Source: Calothrix sp. NIES-4101 (GTDB taxonomy: Bacteria; Cyanobacteriota; Cyanobacteriia; Cyanobacteriales; Nostocaceae). From it: a DNA stretch of 64,000 nt. Below are positions 27,468-37,276 of the stretch, piece after piece; the first letter of the stretch is position 1; each line of letters begins with the position of its first letter. The stretch is from the NCBI GenBank assembly GCA_004296455.1, contig AP018280.1, forward strand, positions 5,270,001 to 5,334,000, written 5' to 3'. The notes below the pieces were generated by a model. The model was not told where the DNA came from and made no database searches. It saw nothing but the letters and a program-made list of their open reading frames with translations. A program made the position numbers and the translations under genes.

Positions 27468-28577
27468 TTATTTACCCCTACTCTTTCTCTCTCTTCTCAA
27501 GGATTTTAATGCATCATTAAGCAATACCAAAACAAATTCTGTCGAATCAAAACTCTTTACCCGCAAAATATCACAAAAGGCAGTCAAGCCAGAGATAACT
27601 TGTTCTAGTTCCACAATAGATAATTTACTGGCTTTTTCTTGAATATTCAAAGCAATAATACCCAAGTTTAATGCTGCATTCACACAAACTTGATTATCCT
27701 CGCTCTCAAATACATCCATCAAAATACCCATACTCGCGGGAATTTTCAAACCCATTTTAATTAATGCTTTTGCAGTATTAATACGAACATAAACATTACT
27801 ATCTTCTAAAGCAGAAACTAAAACACAAGCAGCAATTTTACCTTCCTCGCCAAAAGAACCTAAAGCATCAGCCACATCTGCACGCACCCGTGCATCTTGA
27901 TCTGAAAAAAGAGCAACTAAAGCGGGAATTACTTCATTGGGTTTGCCAATATTTGCTAATGCTAAAGCAGCTTTACTCCGAACTCGGGGATAACTATCTT
28001 GTAAAGCAAGAATTAAAGCCGGAATCGCAATTTTGGCATCTTTAATTCGACTCAAAGCTTCAGCAGCATTTGTTCTAACCCAATCATCTCGATCCTGTAA
28101 AGTGAGAATTAGAGGCTCGACAGCAGCTTTCGCTTTTTGATGAAAACAACCCAACGCAAAAGCAGCACTAGCACGCACTTCTGGAGATGTATCCTCTAAA
28201 GCTAAAATTAATGAAGGAATTGTTTTTGTTAAACCAATCTTACAAAGTGATTCAATCACAGTGACACGAATAGTAACGCTTTCATCTTGCAAAGCATTTA
28301 GCAAAGCTGGAACAGAGGCTTCTGCTGCAATACCAATGTTTCCCAATGCAATCACAGCGCTGTAGCGTAATTCTGGTTCGTCCAAAGCAGCAATTAAAGC
28401 AGATACTGCATTTTGAGCTTCATTTTCCATTGGCAATAAAATAGTAACAGTATCCGAACTAAGATGTGAATCTTGGTCTTGTGAATTTTGGGCTTGTAAA
28501 TCTTCATTTTGTGACTGTTTAATGCGTAATTTTCTGAAAAATAGCGATCGCAACGGTTGCACAATATTTTTCATCAA
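27468..28577 (-). CDS. HEAT-repeat protein
   Basis: This 369-residue protein has a basic N-terminus, a polar linker (about 20-45) and then about eight HEAT/PBS-lyase-type repeats of ~31 residues (for example AVIALGNIG, AAFALGCF, AAEALSRI, AALALANIG and ADALGSFG). Such alpha-solenoids bind proteins; in cyanobacteria they occur in bilin lyases such as CpcE/CpcF and in unrelated scaffold proteins. No specific lyase signature is visible. It stands alone, about 7 kb from the cpc operon. Confidence 0.87.
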   Translation of the reverse strand: MMKNIVQPLRSLFFRKLRIKQSQNEDLQAQNSQDQDSHLSSDTVTILLPMENEAQNAVSALIAALDEPELRYSAVIALGNIGIAAEASVPALLNALQDESVTIRVTVIESLCKIGLTKTIPSLILALEDTSPEVRASAAFALGCFHQKAKAAVEPLILTLQDRDDWVRTNAAEALSRIKDAKIAIPALILALQDSYPRVRSKAALALANIGKPNEVIPALVALFSDQDARVRADVADALGSFGEEGKIAACVLVSALEDSNVYVRINTAKALIKMGLKIPASMGILMDVFESEDNQVCVNAALNLGIIALNIQEKASKLSIVELEQVISGLTAFCDILRVKSFDSTEFVLVLLNDALKSLRRERKSRGK

Positions 28578-29610
28578 GTTTGTTGCTCCCTGACGCTTTA
28601 ATTTTCATATTCCCGTATCTGGCTAAAACTAGTTCCAATTTCAAATTAATCTCACTAATTAATCACTAATAACGAAGATCGAGATTTTTTAGTTGAGTCT
28701 TTTCTGTTATAAGTCCTGTTTCTTTTGGTATGCAGCTTGTATCAAATTTAGAACACTTTTCTGGCAATAAATCTCAGTAAACAAGAATCAAGTAAGTATA
28801 AAAGCTCAGAAAATCGTGATTGCTTTCTACTAAGTAAAATTATCTCTGACGATAGAAAATAGAACCTTTGATAATAATACAGTTCCAAAATTTAAATTAC
28901 GGAAAATTTCCTCAAAATAATCAAAAAATAATTGGTATTTTAAATACTTTTATATTCTGTAATCGTTAATACAATTTGATAAATATATGAGTATTTAAAC
29001 CTGTCTATTAGAGGCTATTTATCAACTAAATCTGAAGTTCAAAAAAACCTGCTTTCTTTAATTTAAGCATTTAGCATAGTCCTAATTGTTTAGCGAGAAA
29101 GGCGAACTCCCTCAATGCCAATATATTTATAGTACATTTGTACTGCAGTGTCAAATTTGCTCAAGAAATCACTCTCAGGATGAAGACTCGGAGAAATGCG
29201 CTTGCTCCAAAGTTGTACTACTTATATGGACATACAGTACTTAGGAATTAGTTTTAAATTAGCCCTGTAGGTGATGTTTTTTTAAATCTGGCGAAACTAT
29301 AGTTCTGGTGTTTGGAGGCGATCGCTGTCACAAAAAACTCACAAAAAAATAATCTCGGCTGAAATGAAGCATCCATTGCTCATCTTACCTAAAAGCCTTT
29401 CAGCCCAAGGATTAGTAATTCTGTGTTCTTGTACTAGCAATTCTCAGCAACAAATCTCAGTGATCAAATTTAAGCAAAAAGGTATCGTGATTGACAGCTT
29501 TTTTCTGGCGGTCTGTCACAATCCGTAAAAACTGTGATGTAAATTGTAACCGTTAATTGCGGTTATCAATATCAACTGTACAGTTATCCAATACAAAAGG
29601 AGAACAAGTT
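28578..29610 (+). other. 1-kb intergenic region with a palindrome before a small gene
   Basis: The region is mostly AT-rich without genes, apart from a possible gene remnant on the minus strand at 29090-29221. Just upstream of the 66-residue gene lie a TAACCG/CGGTTA inverted repeat (about 29548-29566) and a perfect 12-bp palindrome AACTGTACAGTT (29574-29585). These are plausible operator sites, but I cannot name the regulator. Confidence 0.4.
29090..29221 (-). pseudogene. Possible 3' remnant of a degraded gene
   Basis: A 43-codon open stretch on the minus strand ends in KYIGIEGVRLSR and a stop. It has no start codon in the expected place, and an in-frame stop lies just upstream. The composition looks protein-like, but I cannot name a parent family. 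Chance is a real alternative. Confidence 0.2.
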
Positions 29611-29811
29611 ATGAACAACGAGACCCCTGGTCAAATGACATGGAAATTACCAGGTTCTAGCAACTGCGCCTTGCACCTCCGGCATAATTCATCAGAACCT
29701 TGGCGACCTTATCAAGAATTTCCAGAATATCTTATCCCAGACCCACCTGGATTTTCTCAGGGTTATGCAACTTTTACAGCTCTGTTGAAGAAAAACTGGC
29801 AGTCGATGTAA
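29611..29811 (+). CDS. Small hypothetical protein
   Basis: The 66-residue soluble protein is rich in Pro, Trp and aromatic residues (for example WRPYQEFPEYLIPDPPGF) and has no membrane segment. The ATG at 29611 has AGGAG 7 nt upstream, which rules out the longer frame from 29557. A palindromic operator candidate lies just upstream. No family is recognised. It is followed at about 200 bp by a bilin lyase gene on the same strand, but there is no evidence of a shared function. Confidence 0.58.
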   Translation: MNNETPGQMTWKLPGSSNCALHLRHNSSEPWRPYQEFPEYLIPDPPGFSQGYATFTALLKKNWQSM

Positions 29812-30008
29812 GTACACCTTCGAGACGTTAAATAGGTATTCCAACCATACATAGACTGCAAGTTCTAGTTAACAAAATATAGCTCCCACTAGTCGATTTT
29901 GAACAAACTAAACATTTTTTAATGTTAAGATTTGTAAGTATCTGAGTGAGGAGCTTGACTGAATCCAAGCTTCGTGAATGTGTCATAGTGAAAGAGGTAC
30001 TAGACTTC

Positions 30009-30554
30009 ATGACAACCCCCGTACAGATTGCACAGTACGACCTAGAATCGTTGGTAGAGAGTTTTTTTCGGGAAACAGAGGGTAATTGGCGTTCTGAGCG
30101 ACGCTATTACACGCTCAAGAGTGGCGAGGTTGAAGAAGTAATTAGTGATATTGCGATCGCATTTTTAGAAAGAGGGAGCACAGAACTAGTTCAACTAGCG
30201 CAAAAGCATGAGTTAGCTGATACAAATGCTTTGGTTTGCGGTTCCCAAGTGAGTTGGGTAAGTAACTATTCTAAACCCGGTAGAAAACCTGCGACGGGCT
30301 CAACAGTATTTGGAATTCGGGAAAATATTTTGTTTCGAGATAGAGGGTTTGCAACCTCTAAACCCGTAGCTGCGGAATATTTTATGCGTGAATTAAAAAC
30401 TATGCATTTGCATACCGAATATGGTGGTTCGACGTATGAGGAAGAGATTAAATTGATTGGTACGAATTACCGCACCCGTCAGACGATTATTTCCCGTGCA
30501 GGTGAAGAGATTATGATTGGACAGTATTTAGAAAGACGGGTGATGTCCCCATAG
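30009..30554 (+). CDS. CpcS/CpeS-type phycobiliprotein lyase
   Basis: The 181-residue protein matches the lipocalin-like CpcS/CpeS lyases that attach bilins to cysteines (usually Cys82-type sites) of phycobiliproteins. Visible features are ESFFRETEGNWRSERRYYTL at the start, a central VSWVSNY strand, and IKLIGTNYRTRQTIISRAGEE near the end. I chose ATG 30009; a GTG at 29946 would add 21 atypical residues. Which subfamily it belongs to (CpcS, CpcU or CpcV-like) cannot be settled by eye. It is about 5 kb upstream of the cpc operon, which supports a phycobilisome role. Confidence 0.82.
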   Translation: MTTPVQIAQYDLESLVESFFRETEGNWRSERRYYTLKSGEVEEVISDIAIAFLERGSTELVQLAQKHELADTNALVCGSQVSWVSNYSKPGRKPATGSTVFGIRENILFRDRGFATSKPVAAEYFMRELKTMHLHTEYGGSTYEEEIKLIGTNYRTRQTIISRAGEEIMIGQYLERRVMSP

Positions 30555-31242
30555 CAATATTGAACCCAAAATTATTTGACTCTTAATAGAGTTTGGAAGT
30601 TTGGATAAACAAGAAGATGGAAGAATATTCTCGGTTGTCAATATTCTTTTTACGTTTTTTCGCTGTTTACTTCAACTAAACTGTATTACCCCATACCCCA
30701 AACCCTTCTCGCAACTTGCGGGGAGGGTAATTTTTATTGCAAGTAGCTTATCTAAAAAAATCAGGGTATTTATTGATGTAGACATAGTAAATCACCTTAC
30801 TATACTGAGGAAGTAATTAAGTGTAATTTCATGCATAAACTTTAAAAATACGTAGAAATTTGTCATGTAATATATACTTTTTATAAAGTAGTTGCCAGCA
30901 AAAAGCCGTATTCTTCGTGTAGCAAAATAAAGAAATAATGAATGGTTTTTATTCTTGAGACGAAATAATTTGGCTCTTCGGCAAGTTTTATGGAGCTTGA
31001 GGTTTTTTTGCAGTAAAACCCTTACAAAACAATGATTACAAGCAACTATGATACTTTTTGAGGCTAAATTCCTATGTAATAAGACTTTCAAGGATTTTTA
31101 GCTAAGTTTTCCATAAAAAGAACTGAAGAGCCATAATTTGAGAGAGATATAATTCGAATCAACGTAATAAATAACACCTTATTTTGGCTGTCATTTGAAT
31201 TCGTGATGTCAGAATAATCTTCCATTTTGCTCAACACAATAT
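30555..31242 (+). other. 690-bp intergenic region
   Basis: The region is AT-rich. A frame at 30601-30816 is open but has no ribosome binding site, and its protein has mixed, unstructured composition. No RNA gene is recognisable. It presumably contains the promoter for the following four-gene set. Confidence 0.35.
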
Positions 31243-32226
31243 ATGAACAATCGACAGATTCAAGTATTAGGTAAGCCGATTAAAGCAAAAAATCGAATTG
31301 TTGCACATATTAATGCCTTACGCCCGCGCCAGTGGACGAAGAATTTAATTGTTTTCGCTGCACCTTTATTTGCTTTTAGCATTAATTTTTCATCTTTTGC
31401 TGGTAGTGCTTTTGCTTTTCTTGTCTTTTGTGCTGCATCAAGTGGATTTTATTTAATTAACGATATTGCAGATGTGGAATCTGATCGTCAGCATCCAGTC
31501 AAGTGTAAACGTCCAATTGCAGCAGGTTTAGTAAGTATTCCGATCGCGATTTTCATGGCTGTACTGTTATTGGGTGGTGCAGTTACTTGCAGTTGGATAT
31601 CTTCTCCCACATTAGGTGCTGTCATTAGCGGCTATGCAATTTTACAAGTTGCCTATAACCTTTGTCTCAAGCGGATGGTGATCTTAGATATCTGTGCGAT
31701 CGCAACTGGTTTTGTCTTACGTGCCAGTGCAGGAGCAGCAGCAACCCAAATCATAGTTTCACCTTGGTTTATATTATGTACGGCAATGCTAGCGCTATTT
31801 TTAGCAATTGAAAAACGTAAAGCAGAATTGCGATTAGCAAAACTCAAAGGTAGTAAACCCCGTGCCGTTCTCCAACAATATTCACTACCACTACTACAAC
31901 GGATGGAAAGCATTGTTACTACCGGAGCCGTAGTTTCCTATGCACTATGGAGTTCTGGTCCTGTAGTACGTGGTGCATCAACTTCTTGGATGCTGGTGAC
32001 TCTACCGTTTGTACTTTATGGGATTTTCCGCTACCAACTTTTGAGCGACCCTCAGGAAATTGAGAAAGATATTCATAATGAAATTGAACGAGGTGGACGT
32101 AGCGAACGACCAGAGGAAGTTTTACTTAAAGACTTACCAATTTTAATTACAGTTATGAGTTGGATTTTGACTTGCTTTGTAGTTCTATGGTTAAAACATC
32201 AAGGTTTAATTCAAACAGGGTTATAA
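31243..32226 (+). CDS. UbiA-family decaprenyl-phosphate phosphoribosyltransferase-like enzyme
   Basis: The 327-residue membrane prenyltransferase begins LRPRQWTKNLIVFAAPLF and has the first Asp-rich motif in INDIADVESDRQHPVK, then KRPIAAG, as in DPPR synthases. These use PRPP to phosphoribosylate polyprenyl phosphate, the first step to lipid-linked pentoses (the mycobacterial Rv3806c reaction). About eight or nine helices are visible. It begins a co-directional set with a HAD phosphatase (14 bp downstream), an SMR-type transporter and a GT-C-like protein. The polyprenol length and the final sugar are unknown. Confidence 0.9.
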   Translation: MNNRQIQVLGKPIKAKNRIVAHINALRPRQWTKNLIVFAAPLFAFSINFSSFAGSAFAFLVFCAASSGFYLINDIADVESDRQHPVKCKRPIAAGLVSIPIAIFMAVLLLGGAVTCSWISSPTLGAVISGYAILQVAYNLCLKRMVILDICAIATGFVLRASAGAAATQIIVSPWFILCTAMLALFLAIEKRKAELRLAKLKGSKPRAVLQQYSLPLLQRMESIVTTGAVVSYALWSSGPVVRGASTSWMLVTLPFVLYGIFRYQLLSDPQEIEKDIHNEIERGGRSERPEEVLLKDLPILITVMSWILTCFVVLWLKHQGLIQTGL

Positions 32227-32240
32227 AGGAAAATTTCTTG

Positions 32241-32804
32241 ATGTTGTCATTTACAAAAAGCTTATCCCGGTTATTTTTCAAGAGATGCGATCGCAAACCC
32301 CAAAAACCATATCGCTATTCAGTAGAGATACTTGCTGATATTGATATCGATTGGTTAGTTCATTGTGGGTGTAAAGGCATTATTTTAGACTTAGATAACA
32401 CAATTGTCTCTGAAGACGACAGATATTTATCTCCGGGTGCAGAAGAATGGATTAGTAAAGCTAAATTTGCAGGATTAGTATTTTTTATTCTCTCAAATGG
32501 CAAACGTCAACATCGCGTTCTCTATTGGTCAAAGCGTCTGGGTATTCCAGCATTAAGCCCTGCAAAAAAGCCTTTTCCAAAAGCATTGAGACATGCTATT
32601 TCTTATATGCGATCGTATCCTTCTCAAGTCTTCGTAATTGGCGATTCATTTCACACTGATGTGATGGGTGCAAAAATAACTGGGTGTCATTGCATTCAGG
32701 TTGCAACTCTTCCTCATCCTCCTCGGTGGTGGGAAATAATAGCAGGTAGATACTTACAAAAACCATATCCACAACAGCGTGAAATCTGGAATTTTCAAGA
32801 ATAA
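32241..32804 (+). CDS. YqeG-family HAD (IIIA) phosphatase
   Basis: The 187-residue HAD enzyme has motif I LDLDNTIV (nucleophile and acid Asp), motif II LSNGK, a Lys in PAKKPFPKA, and motif III VIGDSFHTDVMGA. YqeG/Gep4 relatives dephosphorylate phosphatidylglycerophosphate. Here, directly behind a DPPR-synthase-like gene, removal of the 5-phosphate from polyprenyl-phosphoryl-ribose phosphate is an attractive alternative, since mycobacteria need such a phosphatase. The ATG at 32241 has AAAGGA 10 nt upstream. Soluble; substrate is inferred from context only. Confidence 0.88.
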   Translation: MLSFTKSLSRLFFKRCDRKPQKPYRYSVEILADIDIDWLVHCGCKGIILDLDNTIVSEDDRYLSPGAEEWISKAKFAGLVFFILSNGKRQHRVLYWSKRLGIPALSPAKKPFPKALRHAISYMRSYPSQVFVIGDSFHTDVMGAKITGCHCIQVATLPHPPRWWEIIAGRYLQKPYPQQREIWNFQE

Positions 32805-32887
32805 AAGTAGAGATGAAAAGACTCTATTTAATCAGATTTATTTAGTCAAATAATCGTTTTATCGCTGAAAACAATACTTAACATATC

Positions 32888-33226
32888 ATGCAACAACTTC
32901 TAATTGGGGGATTAATCATCCTCACTGTTATCTTAAATACGGGAGCGCAAACCCTACTCAAAATAGGTTCAGGTCAAACTCTACTAAATTTATACTTATT
33001 TGGTGGTATTTGTTTATATGGAATTAGCACCATTTTTTATATTTTAGTTCTAGGTAAATTTAATTTATCTGTAGCCTATCCACTAGTAATTGGCTTAACC
33101 ATAGTTGCCACAACAATCGCTAGTAGTACTATTTTGCGAGAAAAAATAGTCACTTCTCAATGGATTGGTGTGGGATTACTAATTAGTGGAATTTGGGCGA
33201 TTACAATCAATAAATCAGCTTCATGA
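32888..33226 (+). CDS. Small multidrug-resistance (SMR/EamA-like) four-helix transporter
   Basis: The 112-residue protein has four membrane helices and the SMR-like first-helix motif LNTGAQTLLKIGSG. The usual EmrE Glu14 equivalent is not in place, so drug/proton exchange is less likely. Two-gene members of this fold (ArnE/ArnF) flip undecaprenyl-phosphate sugars. Between a phosphoribosyltransferase/phosphatase pair and a GT-C-like protein, a flippase for a lipid-linked pentose is a reasonable inference. It lies 83 bp after the HAD gene. Confidence 0.84.
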   Translation: MQQLLIGGLIILTVILNTGAQTLLKIGSGQTLLNLYLFGGICLYGISTIFYILVLGKFNLSVAYPLVIGLTIVATTIASSTILREKIVTSQWIGVGLLISGIWAITINKSAS

Positions 33227-33324
33227 AGTTAGTTTTGTATCTACTTATTTACAATTTTGCGATTTTCAAATTTGTTTTTTGTTGAAACTGATTCAAGTTT
33301 TCAAATTAGGAGGTTTATTAGCCA

Positions 33325-34890
33325 ATGAATAAAATTTATAAAAGTATTAGTCATCTGTACAAAAAATATAGCTTATACCTTAGCGTTTTTATTTTTTTCT
33401 GGGCAATATTTGCATTGACAAACAGTGGTGTTGACTCCTCTGAAGGGTTATTTCATTACGAAGTGGCAGTCCAAATCGTCAAACATGGACAACTTGGATT
33501 TGCAACCCAACCAGAAGGAATTTTCCAAGTTGCACCCAATGGTAGATTTTATGCAGGGCATGAAATAGGGAATACTCTATTTATGCTACCTGTAGCATTT
33601 GTAAATGTCATGTTAGAAAATTTCGCATCAAAATTCGTCAGTTTAGAAACTATTGGAAAAGCTCAACAATTTCTCTTATCATTTCAAGCTGGCATCTACT
33701 CATCCATCACTGCAACTCTATTCTTTGCTTTATTGAGAGTGGGTTTTAATCAACCAGTTAAACTCAGCTTTATTGCCACAATACTTCTTACCCTCACAAC
33801 CTTTTTCTGGACATATTCACGTAACCTATTTGATGGAGTTTTATGCACAACATTATTAACGTTTTCCTTCTTTTCTTTAGTTCGTTATCGTCAAACAAAA
33901 AAAGATGTATTTATTATTAGCTGCTTTCTCGCCTTAGGTTTTGCATTTATTACCCGCATCTCAATGATATTAGCGATTCTAGTCGCATTTACATACTTAC
34001 TCATTTACCGTAGAGCCTCAATTGCTAAAAAACTCAGTGAATTTATGCTTGGAGGAATAACACTTATCCCATTTATTATCTGGCAACTGTGGTATAACTT
34101 CTTACGAACGGGAATTATCTATAAATCTCCTGTACAAACCAGCGTTTATGCGGGGAACAATGCCCTTGATGGTAATATCCTTATCGGTTTATCTGGTTTA
34201 CTTTTTAGTCCTGGTAAAAGTATTTTTATTTACGCACCACTACTCCTAATTTCAATCTTTATATTTCATCGATTTTATCGTCAATATCCTAAAGAAGGCA
34301 TTTATATTGCCGCATTAACAATAATTTGGTTTTTGCTTCATGCTCGTTTACGTAGTTGGTATGGTGCTGCTGGATGGGGACCACGACACTTAATTACAAT
34401 TCTGCCAATTATGTTTATACCTTGTGGCGTTAGTCTGGGGTATATTTGGCAGCAGATTTCACTTAGAATTACAACTATTTGTCTTGCTGGATTTGGATTT
34501 ATTTTAGGCTTGTGTTCAATAATTTCTAATTGGCACTTCCGAATGATGTACGCAGTTGAAAAAAATATTGCTGATGATAAGAATTTCATTTGGGAATTGT
34601 CTAACAGCCAAGCAATTGATATGTTACATGCTGGTGCAGAAAATATCATCAGAATGATAACGAAAGCACCTATTATCGTCATTAAAAATACCTACTCTGA
34701 AGCAAATGAATATGCTAGCAGTACCCTCAATCTCTGGTCTAATTCATTCATTTATGCTGGTATACCCTGGTTTGCAGTTGTAATTTTGTTAATTCCTCTA
34801 TTTGTTCTAATATACTTATCTGCACGTAATATTTTGATTTTTTCAGAACAATCGAATACTTTTGAAGGAAGAAAAAGAGTAATTATCTAA
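33325..34890 (+). CDS. Polytopic membrane protein, likely GT-C glycosyltransferase
   Basis: The 521-residue protein has about twelve hydrophobic helices. The first outer loop contains VDSSEGLFHYEVA, which fits the modified acidic (DxE-type) motif that GT-C enzymes place there; such enzymes transfer sugars from polyprenyl-phosphate donors on the outer membrane face. A large loop before the last helix completes the layout. AGGAGG lies before the ATG. It closes the four-gene set starting at 31243 and would be the consumer of a lipid-linked pentose. The fold assignment is inferred from topology and one motif. Confidence 0.72.
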   Translation: MNKIYKSISHLYKKYSLYLSVFIFFWAIFALTNSGVDSSEGLFHYEVAVQIVKHGQLGFATQPEGIFQVAPNGRFYAGHEIGNTLFMLPVAFVNVMLENFASKFVSLETIGKAQQFLLSFQAGIYSSITATLFFALLRVGFNQPVKLSFIATILLTLTTFFWTYSRNLFDGVLCTTLLTFSFFSLVRYRQTKKDVFIISCFLALGFAFITRISMILAILVAFTYLLIYRRASIAKKLSEFMLGGITLIPFIIWQLWYNFLRTGIIYKSPVQTSVYAGNNALDGNILIGLSGLLFSPGKSIFIYAPLLLISIFIFHRFYRQYPKEGIYIAALTIIWFLLHARLRSWYGAAGWGPRHLITILPIMFIPCGVSLGYIWQQISLRITTICLAGFGFILGLCSIISNWHFRMMYAVEKNIADDKNFIWELSNSQAIDMLHAGAENIIRMITKAPIIVIKNTYSEANEYASSTLNLWSNSFIYAGIPWFAVVILLIPLFVLIYLSARNILIFSEQSNTFEGRKRVII

Positions 34891-35675
34891 AGCAATGACA
34901 AAGCGATCTCATTAAGCCTCTTCTATCACGTTTGTTAAGCTATCATCCTCGCAAGAAAATCAAATAGAGTTCTTAATGAAGCAAAAATATTGATTTCAGT
35001 CATTTTGTTCAACAATAAACGCTCAATCAAATTCGCGTTCTGTCTAAAAGTTGATTTCGAGAATTTTTAAGCATAGCGCGATCGCTATACGTAATTGATT
35101 TATGTTCCATCAAAAAAGCACAGCCACGATATCTGCGTGAAAGAGTCGAAAAACAGTATGGGCTATGTTCAAACGTTTCTATGGAAAAGAGTGGACTGAG
35201 GAATACATAACGTGATTGTCTGCTCGACTTAGAGCGGAAGTTAACGAACAGTTAAGTTGTTAACATTCTCTGGAAAGATGAGAACAGGCGTAAATATAAG
35301 CAATAATACTTATTTTTTTCTCCTGTTCCATACTCCTGAGACCAATTGTAAAGTTTTGTAAGCAATTGAAACTACGTCACAATAATTTTTAATAAAACGA
35401 AGGGCAAAGGTATTGTATAAACTTATTTTGGAAGGTAAAAACACAAATTGGGGTTGACCAAAGTGTTGCTTGCTCGGCTTTCCAGTATTTACAACTAAAG
35501 TTTAAGTTTTGTTAAAAACTTTTAATTTAGAACCCTGGATGCCATTAAACTGTATCGTAGATGTCTGTTTATACCTTTCATACTGCTGTTACAGCCTGAC
35601 ATCAGTAGAAAACTTTTTAGTTTTCATTTTGGAAGCAGAACAAATCTAAAATCAAGCAGATAGGAGATAAGACCG
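34891..35675 (+). promoter_or_regulatory. Long region and probable leader upstream of cpcB
   Basis: 785 bp without a gene precede the cpc operon. A TATAAA-like -10 candidate lies near 35415 (tattgtataaac), leaving a ~250-nt leader rich in T and A with a small AAAACT/AGTTTT hairpin near 35610. Long leaders are usual for cpc operons. AGGAG sits 10 nt before the cpcB ATG. The exact start sites cannot be read from sequence. Confidence 0.4.
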
Positions 35676-36194
35676 ATGTTAGATGCGTTTGCCAAAGTAG
35701 TTTCCCAAGCAGATGCTCGTGGTGAATACCTCAGCACCGCTCAATTAGATGCTTTGTTGAACATGGTTCGTGATGGTAACAAGCGGATGGATGCAGTAAA
35801 CCGGATTACCGGAAATGCATCTGCGATCGTTGCTAACGCAGCTCGTTCTTTGTTTGCAGAACAGTCCCAGTTGATTGCACCTGGTGGAAATGCTTACACC
35901 AACCGTCGTATGGCAGCTTGCTTGCGCGACATGGAAATCATTTTGCGCTATGTTACCTACGCAACCTTCTCTGGTGATGCTAGTGTTCTCGACGACCGTT
36001 GCTTAAACGGATTGCGTGAAACCTACTTGGCATTGGGAGTTCCTGGAGCATCCGTTGCTGTTGCAGTTCAAAAAATGAAAGAAGCTGCATTGGCTATTGC
36101 TGGCGACCCAAATGGTGTTACCAAAGGTGATTGCAGTGCTCTTATGTCTGAAATCGCTAGCTATTTTGATCGCGCAGCTGCTGCTGTTGCATAA
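35676..36194 (+). CDS. cpcB: C-phycocyanin beta subunit
   Basis: The 172-residue globin-like antenna protein carries two phycocyanobilins: Cys82 in MAACLRDME and Cys153 in GDCSAL. Asn72, the methylated residue of beta subunits, is present in GGNAYTNRR. The sequence follows phycocyanin, not phycoerythrocyanin, at [20 protein letters not shown]. It is the first gene of cpcB-A-C-C-D-E-F and carries a good ribosome binding site. With CpcA it forms the hexameric rods of the phycobilisome. Confidence 0.97.
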   Translation: MLDAFAKVVSQADARGEYLSTAQLDALLNMVRDGNKRMDAVNRITGNASAIVANAARSLFAEQSQLIAPGGNAYTNRRMAACLRDMEIILRYVTYATFSGDASVLDDRCLNGLRETYLALGVPGASVAVAVQKMKEAALAIAGDPNGVTKGDCSALMSEIASYFDRAAAAVA

Positions 36195-36279
36195 TTTCTC
36201 AAAATCAATTAGCTGACATTGAGTCAGTTACACAAAACCACTTTCAAACAAAATTTTGTAAAAGGGAGATACCGGATCA

Positions 36280-36768
36280 ATGAAAACTCCTCTTACCGAA
36301 GCTGTAGCAGCTGCAGATTCACAAGGACGTTTCTTAAGCAGCACCGAAGTTCAAGTTGCTTTTGGTCGTTTTCGTCAAGCTAGCGCTAGCTTAGAAGCAG
36401 CTAAAACTTTAACTTCAAAAGCTCAAAGCTTAGCAGATGGAGCAGCAAACGCTGTATACCAAAAATTCCCCTACACAACCCAAATGCAAGGCAACAACTT
36501 TGCTTCTACCTCCACTGGTAAAGCTAAGTGTGCTCGTGACATCGGCTACTACTTGCGGATGATCACCTACTGCTTGGTTGTTGGTGGTACTGGTCCAATG
36601 GATGATTACCTCATCGCTGGTTTAGCTGAAATCAACAAGACCTTCGACTTGTCTCCTAGCTGGTATGTTGAAGCTTTGAAATATATCAAAGCTAATCACG
36701 GCTTGAGCGGCGACCCTGCTGTTGAAGCTAACTCCTACATCGATTACGCAATCAATACCCTAAGCTAA
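36280..36768 (+). CDS. cpcA: C-phycocyanin alpha subunit
   Basis: This is a 162-residue phycobiliprotein with a single bilin attachment site, Cys84 in [34 protein letters not shown] and the C-terminal [11 protein letters not shown] are phycocyanin alpha signatures. The Cys84 bilin is normally attached by the CpcE/CpcF lyase encoded downstream. A strong hairpin follows the gene, which fits the known excess of cpcBA transcript over the full operon message. Confidence 0.97.
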   Translation: MKTPLTEAVAAADSQGRFLSSTEVQVAFGRFRQASASLEAAKTLTSKAQSLADGAANAVYQKFPYTTQMQGNNFASTSTGKAKCARDIGYYLRMITYCLVVGGTGPMDDYLIAGLAEINKTFDLSPSWYVEALKYIKANHGLSGDPAVEANSYIDYAINTLS

Positions 36769-36780
36769 TTTCGGGTTTTT

Positions 36781-36850
36781 GCCCGGAAAGTTGAGCGGCG
36801 AACTGGCAGATTAGCTAGAAGTTGTTTACCTTTCCGGGCATGTTTTATTT
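36781..36850 (+). terminator. Strong stem-loop between cpcA and the linker genes
   Basis: Perfect 10-bp arms GCCCGGAAAG (36781-36790) and CTTTCCGGGC (36830-36839) enclose a 39-nt loop and are followed by ATGTTTTATTTT. It starts 12 nt after the cpcA stop. It probably acts as a partial terminator or 3' stabiliser giving abundant cpcBA mRNA and less read-through into the linkers. Confidence 0.8.
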
Positions 36851-37276
36851 TAAGAAAATTGAGTTAATCAAGTAATACTGAATCCGCTTTCTAATTTCTC
36901 ATAAGTTCTGTTGGCGAGAAATCGAAATCTAACTAAAATACTAACTCGCTATTTTCCTAGAAATCGGGTTTGTTAAGTTTGGGTTTGTTGAACGTGGGTC
37001 TGTTTTTCAAATTTCAATTCTGGTTTTCAAAAGTCGATTTCTTGGTATCGAGTTAAATAACTGAATTGGTGTTGTAGATATCGAAATAAACTTATAGAAA
37101 TTATAGAAAGGAAAAAATGCCTGTAACAAATATCGATGATTAAATCGAGTGCGTTTTAGGCATGATTTGGTGTGAAAGTCGATAAAATAGCAGTTAGTCA
37201 ATTGTTGATGGTTAACTGTTAGTCAAAACTCAGAATTTTCTCAACCGAGCTCATCTTCGTTGGAGAAAGTAATTAA
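36851..37276 (+). other. Intergenic region between cpcA and the first linker gene
   Basis: The 426 bp hold no gene. Short direct repeats occur (gggtttgttaag, then gggtttgttgaac, near 36964-36990). A secondary promoter for the linker genes is possible. GGAGAAAG lies just before the next ATG. Confidence 0.4.

Noticed and set aside
30601-30816. 71-codon open frame on the plus strand
   Set aside because: There is no ribosome binding site, the composition is mixed, and it lies in an AT-rich intergenic stretch; judged a chance frame.
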